DNA of 64,000 bases from Paenibacillus lactis. GTDB lineage: Bacteria > Bacillota > Bacilli > Paenibacillales > Paenibacillaceae. The notes below the pieces were generated by a model, which saw only the letters and a program-made list of their open reading frames with translations, made no database searches and was not told the DNA's origin. The position numbers were made by a program, and so were the translations under genes. Location: assembly GCF_017873605.1 (NCBI RefSeq), contig NZ_JAGGKI010000015.1, positions 62,001-126,000 on the forward strand. Direction: 5' to 3'. Positions 7,058 through 15,436 of this stretch are shown piece by piece; the stretch's first letter is position 1, and each line of letters opens with the position of its first letter.

Positions 7058-8431
7058 GTGAGAAAAATGAAAGGGCTTTCTTTATTGCTTATCTGCTTGA
7101 TGTTTGTCATCACTGCCTGCAGCGGCGGAGGCGGCGCCCAGACGGAAGCTCCCAAGACCGAGCCCGCACCGGCTGCGGAACAGGCGGGAAGCGAAACGCC
7201 GAAGGAAGAAGAGCCGGCACAGCCGGCGGCCGAGCCGGTTGACCTGGGCGGCCGAGTGATCAAGGTTGCCGCCTGGTGGGACCTGACGCCGGCGGGCAAT
7301 ACGGCCGACGAGAAGGCGCGCCTAGAGAAGATCGCCGAGGTCGAGAAGAAGTACAATGTCAAAATCGAGTTCGTTAACGTGCCCTTCGAGGAATATATGA
7401 ACAAGTTTACGACGAGCGTGCTGGCCGGCGAGCCGTTTGCCGATATCGTGCAGCTGGAGTACAAGTCGGCTTTGCCTGCGATCATGAAAGGTCAGCTCCT
7501 GCCGATCAGCGAGTTTACGACCGATCAGAACAACATAAACAATGAGGCGAATCTGCAGATGAAATACCCTGCCATCGGCGGCGGCGAATACGGGTTCGAC
7601 AACCCGATCTCCCTCGGGCTTGGGCTGCATTATAACCGCGAGCTGTTCAAGAAGCACGGTCTTCCGGATCTTCAGGAGCTGCATGCCAAGGGCGAATGGA
7701 ACTGGGATAAGTTCATGGAGATTGCCAAACAGGCAACGAAGGATACGAACAATGACGGCAAGACGGACGTGTGGGGCTTCTCGGGCTGGGCAATCGACGC
7801 CGTGAAGCATTTCACCGCAGCCAACGGCGGGAAAATCGTCGACGATGCGAACGGCAAAGAAGGCTTGTCCGATCCGAAAACGCTGGAGGCCGCCGAATTC
7901 GTTAACCGTCTCTATAACGTCGAGAAGGTGGTCAAGGTGAAGAGCGGCAACAAGACGAACTGGGAAGAAACGAACACGTTCAAGGACGGAGATGTCGCCA
8001 TGTTCCCGGCTGCGGAATGGATGCTGGGCGACGTGACCTTCGAAGTCGGCATCGTACCGATTCCGAACGGACCGCAAGGCTCGCCGGAGGCGACCTACGC
8101 GAATACGGCCGCTTCCGCGAAGTTCATTCCGAAGGGCGTCGAAGATCCGGCCATCGTCTATCAAATCTATGAAGAAACGTTCGACATCCAATCGACGGAG
8201 GAATATCCGGGACAGGACTACCTGGAGGGCATTTACACCAATCAGGAAGATATCGACATGATCCGCGAGCATATTGCGGGAACCGGCGTAATTACGGTTG
8301 ACGAAGCGTATACGGATTATCCGACGGGTGCATTCATCGAGGACATTATCGTAAACAACCAATCCGTGACGGCGACGGCTGAAAAATACAAGCAGCAGGC
8401 GCAGGCCGCCGTCGACAAAATGGGCAAATAA
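7058..8431 (+). CDS. Family 1 extracellular sugar-binding lipoprotein of an ABC importer
   Basis: A 457-aa lipoprotein. The lipobox ITAC puts the lipidated cysteine at C21, followed by a Gly/Pro/Glu-rich linker to about residue 62. The rest is a SBP_bac_1 fold with typical segments (KIEFVNVPFEEYMNKFTTSV, LPISEFTTD, YGFSGWA-like WGFSGWAID, and ASAKFIPKG). It captures an oligosaccharide outside the membrane for the permeases encoded downstream. The GTG at 7058 is preferred because AAGGGAGG lies 8 bases upstream; an earlier in-frame GTG at 7028 would place that RBS inside the gene. It is the first gene of the operon. The substrate, manno-oligosaccharide, is inferred from the GH26 and GH2 genes. 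Confidence 0.9.
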   Translation: MRKMKGLSLLLICLMFVITACSGGGGAQTEAPKTEPAPAAEQAGSETPKEEEPAQPAAEPVDLGGRVIKVAAWWDLTPAGNTADEKARLEKIAEVEKKYNVKIEFVNVPFEEYMNKFTTSVLAGEPFADIVQLEYKSALPAIMKGQLLPISEFTTDQNNINNEANLQMKYPAIGGGEYGFDNPISLGLGLHYNRELFKKHGLPDLQELHAKGEWNWDKFMEIAKQATKDTNNDGKTDVWGFSGWAIDAVKHFTAANGGKIVDDANGKEGLSDPKTLEAAEFVNRLYNVEKVVKVKSGNKTNWEETNTFKDGDVAMFPAAEWMLGDVTFEVGIVPIPNGPQGSPEATYANTAASAKFIPKGVEDPAIVYQIYEETFDIQSTEEYPGQDYLEGIYTNQEDIDMIREHIAGTGVITVDEAYTDYPTGAFIEDIIVNNQSVTATAEKYKQQAQAAVDKMGK

Positions 8432-8497
8432 GACGGATGGACGGGGGGCGAAGAGCGGCAGCCTAAGCCTCCCTTCTCCTGATAAGGGGGATGAACA

Positions 8498-11449
8498 TTG
8501 ACACGCCAATTGCAGCTGAAAAAATGGATGGGCAGACTCCTGATCCTTTTGTTGATCGTCGCGGCCCTGATGCTGTTCTTCAACCGGGGCAAGGATGATC
8601 CCGGCGAAATGCTGATCGGTGCTCCGGCGGAATGGAAGCTTGAACGTCCGGCCTCTTTGATACAGACCGGTGCTCAGGCCGGCAAAGCGATGCCCTACGT
8701 TCAGTATTTGTCGAAATATGAAGGTAGCGGTCGACCGGGACAAGAAATCATCATCCCCGCTTCCGAGTACAGCCGTGCAGAAGGCGGAGAATTCCGGAAG
8801 CTCGACCATTATGAAGGCAGGCCCGGCACATCGCTCTACACCGGCGAGAAGGGCGAGGTGGAGTGGAAGCTCCGAGTGCAGGAAGAGGGACTATACAATC
8901 TGTCCGTGCTGTATTACCCAGTAGAGGGAAAAAGCTCCTCGATCGAGCGCTCGCTTCGGATCGATGGCAGCATTCCTTTTCAGGAAGCCGCTTATTTACA
9001 GTTCGACCGGATTTGGGGCAATGCGAAAGACAGTGTGGACCGGGACAATCAGGGCAATGACCTTAGGCCAAGGCAAATAGAGCACCCCGCGTGGATCGAG
9101 GCGGTATTGAAAGATGCGGACGGCTATGAAACCGAGCCGTTTCTATTCTACTTCACGGAGGGCGAGCATACGATCTCGCTTACCGCCGCCAGGGAGCCGA
9201 TGGTGATCCGGGAGCTGAGGCTGCTTCAGCAGCCGGAACCGCTTCCTTACTCCGAAGCGAGAGCCAAATACGAAGCCGAGGGAACACCGCAAACCGAGGG
9301 AATCCTGCTTGAGATCCAAGCGGAAGCGTCAACGGCCAAATCCTCCCCGACGCTGTATCCGCTGAGCGAGCGTGCAAGTCCGAGCGTGCGCCCGTACAGC
9401 GCATCCGAGGTACGGATCAATACGATCGGCGGCTTTAACTGGCGACTGCCGGGTCAGTGGATCGAGTGGGAGCTGGACGTGCCGGAAACGGGGCTGTACA
9501 AAATCGCCTTCAAATCCCAGCAAAATTTCGTAAGAGGGATATATTCCACGCGGAAGCTGACGATTGACGGGAAAGTGCCATTTGACGAGATGAATCGTAT
9601 TCCGTTCCGCTTCAAGAACGGGTACCGAATGGATGTGCTTGGCGGCGAGGAGCCGTACCTGTTCCACTTGACGCGCGGGAAGCATGTGCTGCGCCTTGAA
9701 GTGAGCCTCGGCGAATTCGCTCCGCTGATTCACGAAGTGGAGGACAGCTTGCTGAATCTGAATGCGATGTACCGCAAAATTTTAATGATCACCGGCACCA
9801 ATCCGGATGAGTTCCGGGATTATCGGGTGGAGCAGCGCATTCCTGAGCTGATTGAGACTTTGCAGTTTGAAAGCGACAGATTGAAAGCGATCGCCGCCCG
9901 TTTGGTAGAGCTGTCGGGACAGTCCGGCGATCAGGAGGCGCTGCTGAAGACCATGGTGCTGCAGCTCGATGAGATGATTGCCAAGCCCGACACGATTCCG
10001 CGCCGGCTGGAGGCATACAAGACCAACACCGGAGGCCTCGGTACATGGCTGCAGCAGGCCAGGGAGCAGCCGCTTGAGCTCGATGCCTTATATGTCGCTT
10101 CTCCTGACGTCAAGCTGCCGAAGAGCGGAATGGGGGCAGGAGATAAAGTAAAGCACGAGCTGAATACCTTTGCCAGCTCCTTCTTCATCGATTACAACAA
10201 CATCGGCAATGTGACGGATGGGAAGAATCAGCATTCGATTACCGTATGGATCGGCAGCGGCCGGGATCAGGCGAATACGGTAAAGGCCATGATTGACGAG
10301 ACCTTTACGCCCGAGACAGGGATCAGCGTCAATCTGAAGCTGGTCAACATGGGTACGCTCCTGCCCGCAACGCTGTCCGGTCAAGGACCGGATGTTGCCA
10401 TGCAAATCGGCAACGACCTGCCGGTGAACTTCGCGATGCGCAATTCGGCGGCGGATCTGACGCAGTTTGCAGATTTCGATGCCGTTGCGGGCCGGTTCCG
10501 GGACAGCGCGCTGGTACCGTATCAATACCGCGGGGGCGTATACGCCCTGCCGGAGACGCAGACGTTCAACATGATGTTCTACCGGAAGGATGTGCTCGAG
10601 GAGCTTGGGCTGGAGGTGCCGGAAACGTGGGACGAAGTGGCAAGCATGCTGGCCGTGCTGAACAAGAACCATATGCAGTTCGGGCTTCCCGTCGTTGCGC
10701 AGGCGCCCGACCAGTGGACCACGCTGCCGCCAAACTCCATGTTTGCGGCCCTGCTCATGCAATCGGGGGGACAGTTCTACCGCAACCATGACCGGGAGTC
10801 GGATCTGGATTCGAAACCCGCGCTCGAAGCCTTTAAGCGATGGACCGAGTACTACACCGACTACAAGCTTGAGCGGGAGTATGATTTTGCGAACCGCTTC
10901 CGTACCGGTCAGATGCCGATCGGCATTTCCGATTACACGACGTATAATCAGCTGTCCGTCTTTGCACCGGAGATTCGCGGCGTATGGGGATTTGCCCCGA
11001 TTCCCGGAACCGTACGAGAGGATGGAACGATTGACCGGACCGTACCGAGCGGAGGCAGCGCAGTCCTGATGCTCGAAGATGCGAAGGATAAGGAGGCCGC
11101 CTGGGAATTCCTCAAATGGTGGACCAGCGACATGACGCAGACGAACTTCGGGCGGGAGATGGAAGGATTGATGGGGGCCGCCGCGCGTTATCCGACAGCA
11201 AATATCAAGGCGCTGGACAGCCTGCCTTGGCCCGTGGCCGATTATGAAAATTTAAAAGCCCAGTTTGAATGGGTTCGGGGAATTCCGGAGGTGCCGGGAG
11301 GCTACTCCACGGGAAGACATCTGTTCAACGCGTTCTACCGTGCGGTGATCAGCGGTGTCGAGCCGCGGGAGGCTCTGATGGATTCTGTTCAGTATATTCA
11401 TGATGAAATTCGAACCAAGCAAGAAGAATTCGGCGTGCCGGAGGGATAG
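8498..11449 (+). CDS. CBM-like/solute-binding protein fusion of the mannan ABC operon
   Basis: A 983-aa membrane-anchored surface protein. One uncleaved-looking hydrophobic segment (residues 12-28) is followed by two beta-rich, CBM-like modules, about 87-250 and 269-420; each has a G-E-W-x-L core and ends in a GEHTISL or KHVLRLE strand. A helical linker (about 425-545) leads to a complete family 1 binding-protein domain from about 578 (ITVWIGSGRDQANTV) to the end. The TTG start at 8498 is chosen because AAGGGGG lies 7 bases upstream. The ATG seven bases earlier is out of frame. The fusion could hand polysaccharide-bound sugar to the transporter. The gene encodes a second binding domain in the operon, matching the second permease pair. 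Confidence 0.85.
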   Translation: MTRQLQLKKWMGRLLILLLIVAALMLFFNRGKDDPGEMLIGAPAEWKLERPASLIQTGAQAGKAMPYVQYLSKYEGSGRPGQEIIIPASEYSRAEGGEFRKLDHYEGRPGTSLYTGEKGEVEWKLRVQEEGLYNLSVLYYPVEGKSSSIERSLRIDGSIPFQEAAYLQFDRIWGNAKDSVDRDNQGNDLRPRQIEHPAWIEAVLKDADGYETEPFLFYFTEGEHTISLTAAREPMVIRELRLLQQPEPLPYSEARAKYEAEGTPQTEGILLEIQAEASTAKSSPTLYPLSERASPSVRPYSASEVRINTIGGFNWRLPGQWIEWELDVPETGLYKIAFKSQQNFVRGIYSTRKLTIDGKVPFDEMNRIPFRFKNGYRMDVLGGEEPYLFHLTRGKHVLRLEVSLGEFAPLIHEVEDSLLNLNAMYRKILMITGTNPDEFRDYRVEQRIPELIETLQFESDRLKAIAARLVELSGQSGDQEALLKTMVLQLDEMIAKPDTIPRRLEAYKTNTGGLGTWLQQAREQPLELDALYVASPDVKLPKSGMGAGDKVKHELNTFASSFFIDYNNIGNVTDGKNQHSITVWIGSGRDQANTVKAMIDETFTPETGISVNLKLVNMGTLLPATLSGQGPDVAMQIGNDLPVNFAMRNSAADLTQFADFDAVAGRFRDSALVPYQYRGGVYALPETQTFNMMFYRKDVLEELGLEVPETWDEVASMLAVLNKNHMQFGLPVVAQAPDQWTTLPPNSMFAALLMQSGGQFYRNHDRESDLDSKPALEAFKRWTEYYTDYKLEREYDFANRFRTGQMPIGISDYTTYNQLSVFAPEIRGVWGFAPIPGTVREDGTIDRTVPSGGSAVLMLEDAKDKEAAWEFLKWWTSDMTQTNFGREMEGLMGAAARYPTANIKALDSLPWPVADYENLKAQFEWVRGIPEVPGGYSTGRHLFNAFYRAVISGVEPREALMDSVQYIHDEIRTKQEEFGVPEG

Positions 11450-11462
11450 GGGGGAATCCAAA

Positions 11463-12431
11463 ATGCATAATGCCGGGCTTCAAGACCCTGAGACGGCGAT
11501 GCCCGCCGCGGTTCGCCCCGTCAAGCCGCAAACCTGGCGGAGCCGGAAGCTGGCGGAAATCAAGGCCAGCAAGCATTCGTATATTTTGCTTGCACCATAC
11601 ATGATCCTGTTTACGTTGTTTACCGTGCTTCCGGTCGTCATTTCCATGATCCTCAGCTTCACGTACTTTAACATGCTGGAGTTTCCGCGGTTCGTCGGAT
11701 GGGATAATTACACACGGCTGTTTCTCGAAGACGATATTTTTCTGATCGCACTTAAAAATACGCTTCTATTCGCTGCGATCACCGGGCCGATCAGCTATTT
11801 GGCATGCTTCCTGTTCGCTTGGGTCATCAATGAGCTCGGACCGAGGATGCGGGCCTTCATGACGCTGATCTTCTATGCGCCTTCCATCTCGGGGAACGTC
11901 TACTTCATCTGGCTTATGATTTTCTCGGGAGACCGCTACGGCATCATGAACGGGATGCTGATCAAGCTCGGGATCATCCTGGAGCCGATTCAATGGCTGA
12001 AGACGGAAGCCTTCATCATGCCGATCATCATTCTCGTGCAGCTGTGGCTAAGCCTGGGAACCGGATTCCTGGCCTTCATTGCCGGCCTGCAAACCGTTGA
12101 CAAGACCTTGTACGAGGCCGGCGCGGTTGACGGGGTCCGCAACCGGTGGCAGGAGCTGTGGTATATTACGCTGCCGTCGATGCGGCCGCAGCTAATGTTC
12201 GGCGCGGTGATTCAGCTTACGACCTCTTTTGCCGTCGCCGACGTCTCCATTGCGCTTGCCGGATTCCCGAGCGTGAACTATGCGGCGGAGACGATCGTCA
12301 CGCATCTGATCGATTTCGGCACGACCCGGTTCGAGATGGGGTTTGCTTCCGCGATTGCCACGGTGCTGTTCATCCTGATGGTCGGCACCAATCTGATCGT
12401 TCAAAAACTGCTGCGCAAGGTAGGTGAGTAG
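11463..12431 (+). CDS. Sugar ABC transporter permease (MalF/UgpA type), first pair
   Basis: A 322-aa integral membrane permease. A 30-residue cytoplasmic N-terminus leads into six hydrophobic segments starting with YILLAPYMILFTLFTVLPVV. The EAA loop (EAGAVDGVRNRW) near residue 220 contacts the ATPase. The ATG at 11463 follows GGGATAGGGGGG; upstream in-frame codons overlap the previous gene and lack an RBS. It forms a heterodimer with the product of the next gene (12437). No ATPase is encoded in this operon, so a shared MsmK-type subunit must serve it. Confidence 0.9.
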   Translation: MHNAGLQDPETAMPAAVRPVKPQTWRSRKLAEIKASKHSYILLAPYMILFTLFTVLPVVISMILSFTYFNMLEFPRFVGWDNYTRLFLEDDIFLIALKNTLLFAAITGPISYLACFLFAWVINELGPRMRAFMTLIFYAPSISGNVYFIWLMIFSGDRYGIMNGMLIKLGIILEPIQWLKTEAFIMPIIILVQLWLSLGTGFLAFIAGLQTVDKTLYEAGAVDGVRNRWQELWYITLPSMRPQLMFGAVIQLTTSFAVADVSIALAGFPSVNYAAETIVTHLIDFGTTRFEMGFASAIATVLFILMVGTNLIVQKLLRKVGE

Positions 12432-12436
12432 CACTC

Positions 12437-13348
12437 GTGAAAGCTGTATATGAACTGCCGAAGAAACGAAGCGGCCGCCTTCTAAGCCTATCGCTCAAGC
12501 GGCGCAGGAAGCGGGTAAACCGTTCTTTCATGGGCACCTTCTCCCTGTTTGCGCTCTTGGCGGTGTTCGGCGCCTTCATGGCGCTGCCGCTCGTGTACGC
12601 GATCAACAATGCGTTCAAGCCGCTGGACGAGATCTTCATGTTCCCGCCCACGCTGTTTGTCCGCAACCCGACATGGAACAACTTCTCCGATCTGATCAAT
12701 CTGCTCGGACAATCGTGGGTGCCTTTCTCCCGATATATCTTCAATACCGTGTTCATCACCGGGATCGGCATCGTCGGGCATGTCATTCTGGCCTCGGCTG
12801 CGGCTTATCCGCTCGCGAAGCATCGATTCCCCGGGAAGACGTTTCTGTTTCAGGTCGTCGTACTGTCCCTCATGTTCACGCCGGTGGTGACGGCGACGCC
12901 GAACTACATGATTCTGTCGTGGCTTGGCATGATCGATACGTATTGGGCGGTCATTATTCCGGCATTCGCTTATTCGCTCGGCCTGTATCTAATGAAGCAG
13001 TTTATGGAGCAGATTCCCGATGCCCTGCTGGAAGCCGCGAAGATCGACGGGGCCAGCGAGTACCGGATATTCTGGTCGATCGTCATGCCGAACGTGAAGC
13101 CTGCCTGGCTGACGCTCATTATCCTGCTTTTTCAAATTTTGTGGGGGACCGACGGCAACGGCTTCATTTACAGCGAGCAGCTGAAGACGCTGCATTACGC
13201 GTCCAATCAGATTATTCTCGGCGGCATTTCCCGGGCCGGCGCAGGCGCCGCCGTGGCGGTCATCCTGATGAGCGTGCCGATCGTGCTCTTCCTGTTCTCG
13301 CAGAGCCGGATTATCGAGACGATGGCTACCTCCGGGATGAAGGATTAG
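12437..13348 (+). CDS. Sugar ABC transporter permease (MalG type), first pair
   Basis: A 303-aa partner permease of the MalG/AraQ branch. A basic N-terminus is followed by six transmembrane segments (first near FSLFALLAVFGAFMALPLVY). The EAA loop EAAKIDGASEYRIFW near residue 195 and the NP-rich C-terminal end fit the family. GTG start, 6 bases after the previous stop, so probably translationally coupled. Substrate as for the operon. Confidence 0.9.
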   Translation: MKAVYELPKKRSGRLLSLSLKRRRKRVNRSFMGTFSLFALLAVFGAFMALPLVYAINNAFKPLDEIFMFPPTLFVRNPTWNNFSDLINLLGQSWVPFSRYIFNTVFITGIGIVGHVILASAAAYPLAKHRFPGKTFLFQVVVLSLMFTPVVTATPNYMILSWLGMIDTYWAVIIPAFAYSLGLYLMKQFMEQIPDALLEAAKIDGASEYRIFWSIVMPNVKPAWLTLIILLFQILWGTDGNGFIYSEQLKTLHYASNQIILGGISRAGAGAAVAVILMSVPIVLFLFSQSRIIETMATSGMKD

Positions 13349-13358
13349 GGGGGATAAC

Positions 13359-14804
13359 ATGTCAGCGAAACGATGGCTCATTTCGCTTGCGGCGGTCTCC
13401 CTGCTGACCGTCCTGATTCCGGGAACAGCCGCCGCCAGCGCTCCATACGAGAGCTATAACTACAATTATTGGGAGGAAGCAACGCCGGCTCCGGCACCGT
13501 ATCTTCCGGTTCGCTCGGTTACGGGAACGGAGCTTGGGATCGGCGAATTCGCGGATCCCGGCGATATGCACGTGTCCGGCTCCGGCCATGTTTATGTGCT
13601 GGACAGCGGCAACGGGCGGATCGTCTGCCTGGACGACAGCTGGAAGGTGGTCCGCGTGATCGATTCCTTCATCCGGGAAGGGAAGGAGGAGACCTTCGCG
13701 AATCCATCCGGCATTTTTACGGACGATAAGGAACAGATTTATGTTGCGGATACGGATAACCAGCGGATCGTGGTGCTAAGCGCTGAAGGCAAGCTGATCC
13801 GGGTAATTGAGCAGCCGCAGTCCGACGTTCTGCCGCAAGGCTTTCAATTTATTCCGCTGAAGGTGACCGTGGACCAGGCGAACCGAGTGTTCGTTGTTGC
13901 CCGCGGGGTTTACGAAGGCATCATGCAATTCGAGGAGGATGGGACGTTCCTCGGCTATGTCGGCACGATCAAAGTGAAGCGCGATTACGGGGATTATTTC
14001 TGGAGGCTCATTTCGACCGATGCGCAGAAAGCGCAGATGCGGCTGTTTATACCGACGGAATTCTCCAATCTGGATATTGACCGTAAAGGATTCGTCTACG
14101 CCACGAACATCGACGTCGGATCGAAGGAGCCGATCAAGCGCCTGAATCCTTCAGGGGAAGATGTGCTTAAGCGGTTCGGTTATTTCCCGGTGGCCGGCGA
14201 TATTTACTACCGGCGAGCCGTCGGCCCGTCGAAATTCGTGGATATCAAGGTGCTGGGCGACGGGATGTACAGCGCGCTGGATTCCACGCAGGGACGTATT
14301 TTCACATACGATGATACGGGCAATTTGCTCTATGTGTATGGCGGAATCGGCAACCAGTTAGGAGTATTCAAGACGCCCGCGGCAGTCGAAATGCTCGGGG
14401 AGCATCAGCTGGTGCTCGATCGAGGCAAGGGAAGCATCGTGGTGTTTGAGCCGACGGCATTCGGACAGAACGTCAATCAAGCGGTTCGCCATCATTACCG
14501 CGGGGACGATGTGGAAGCGCAGGCTTATTGGGAGCGGGTGCTCCAGCTTAACGCCAATTACGACATCGCGTACATCGGGATCGGGAAAGCGAAGCTTATG
14601 AAGGGGGAGAACAAGGAAGCCCTGCATTACTTCGAGATGGGGATGGACCGCAAAAATTACTCCGTCGCCTTCAAACGATACCGCCGTGAAGTAATGAAGG
14701 AGCATTTCGGCACCTTCTTGTCGGCAGCGACAGGCGCCGTGCTGCTGTATGCCGTATATCGGACGGTTCGACATCGAAACAAGAGGAGGGTGAAGGAGGC
14801 ATGA
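13359..14804 (+). CDS. Secreted NHL-repeat/TPR protein with C-terminal membrane anchor
   Basis: A 481-aa protein. A signal peptide (to about residue 27, AAASA) precedes an NHL beta-propeller at about 50-370, with repeated DxxGxxYVxDxxNxRI patterns (VYVLDSGNGRIV, IYVADTDNQRIV). A TPR-like helical segment lies at about 375-440 and one transmembrane helix at about 449-467, with a basic tail inside the cell. Proteins of this architecture accompany CBM/SBP-type ABC operons in Paenibacillus. A scaffold or docking role on the outer face is my inference; no enzymatic motif is seen. SD AGGGGGG lies just upstream of the ATG. It overlaps the next gene by 4 bases. Confidence 0.8.
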   Translation: MSAKRWLISLAAVSLLTVLIPGTAAASAPYESYNYNYWEEATPAPAPYLPVRSVTGTELGIGEFADPGDMHVSGSGHVYVLDSGNGRIVCLDDSWKVVRVIDSFIREGKEETFANPSGIFTDDKEQIYVADTDNQRIVVLSAEGKLIRVIEQPQSDVLPQGFQFIPLKVTVDQANRVFVVARGVYEGIMQFEEDGTFLGYVGTIKVKRDYGDYFWRLISTDAQKAQMRLFIPTEFSNLDIDRKGFVYATNIDVGSKEPIKRLNPSGEDVLKRFGYFPVAGDIYYRRAVGPSKFVDIKVLGDGMYSALDSTQGRIFTYDDTGNLLYVYGGIGNQLGVFKTPAAVEMLGEHQLVLDRGKGSIVVFEPTAFGQNVNQAVRHHYRGDDVEAQAYWERVLQLNANYDIAYIGIGKAKLMKGENKEALHYFEMGMDRKNYSVAFKRYRREVMKEHFGTFLSAATGAVLLYAVYRTVRHRNKRRVKEA

Positions 14805-15421
14805 GGCAGGAGTATTTTAAATTCCCTCTGCATTTGATCGTTCATCCCTTTGACGGATACTGGGATCTGAAGTATGAGAACCGCGGACGACTCGGCGTGG
14901 CGTTCTCCGTGCTGGCCCTTGTCGTCATCGCGAGCATCGTGCAGCGGCAGTATGCCGGGTTCCTCGTAAACTTCAACGATCCCCGGAGGCTCAACAGCTT
15001 CGATGAGCTGCTGTATATCGTGCTCCCGTTCTTTCTATGGTGCGTGTCAAATTGGTCGGTGACCACGCTGATGGGCGGGGAGGGAAAGTTCAAGGAAATC
15101 GTGCTCGCCAGCGCCTATGCGCTCATTCCGATGGTGCTGATTAACCCGCCGATGACGCTTGCAAGCCGGTTCATGGTTCAGGAGGAGACCGTGTTCTATT
15201 ATCTCCTCACCATGGTCGCGACGATCTGGTTCATCGGGCTGCTCTTCGTCGGATCCATGACGATCCATCAATACTCGGCGGGCAAGACCGTTCTGACGAT
15301 GTTCCTCAGCGTCATCGTGATGCTTATCATCGTGTTTCTTGGAACGCTTGTCTTCAGCATGATGCAGCAGATCTACACGTTCCTCGTGAACGTCTACCGC
15401 GAGATCATATTTAGACAGTAA
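14801..15421 (+). CDS. Yip1-family polytopic membrane protein
   Basis: A 206-aa protein with five predicted membrane segments and the Yip1-domain pattern (HPFDGYWDLKYE near the N-terminus, and P-rich helices such as YALIPMVLINPPMT). Its ATG overlaps the stop of the NHL gene (ATGA), which implies coupled translation. Bacterial Yip1 proteins have no assigned activity. Here it is embedded between accessory surface genes of a sugar importer, so a role in assembling or anchoring that complex is inferred from context only. Confidence 0.8.
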   Translation: MRQEYFKFPLHLIVHPFDGYWDLKYENRGRLGVAFSVLALVVIASIVQRQYAGFLVNFNDPRRLNSFDELLYIVLPFFLWCVSNWSVTTLMGGEGKFKEIVLASAYALIPMVLINPPMTLASRFMVQEETVFYYLLTMVATIWFIGLLFVGSMTIHQYSAGKTVLTMFLSVIVMLIIVFLGTLVFSMMQQIYTFLVNVYREIIFRQ

Positions 15422-15436
15422 AGGAGGCCTTAAGCC

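Noticed and set aside
7322-8809. Long minus-strand ORF (495 codons) opposite the sugar-binding lipoprotein
   Set aside because: It lies antisense to a clear lipoprotein gene and its successor, has an Arg/His-rich composition typical of reverse-frame shadows, and no RBS.
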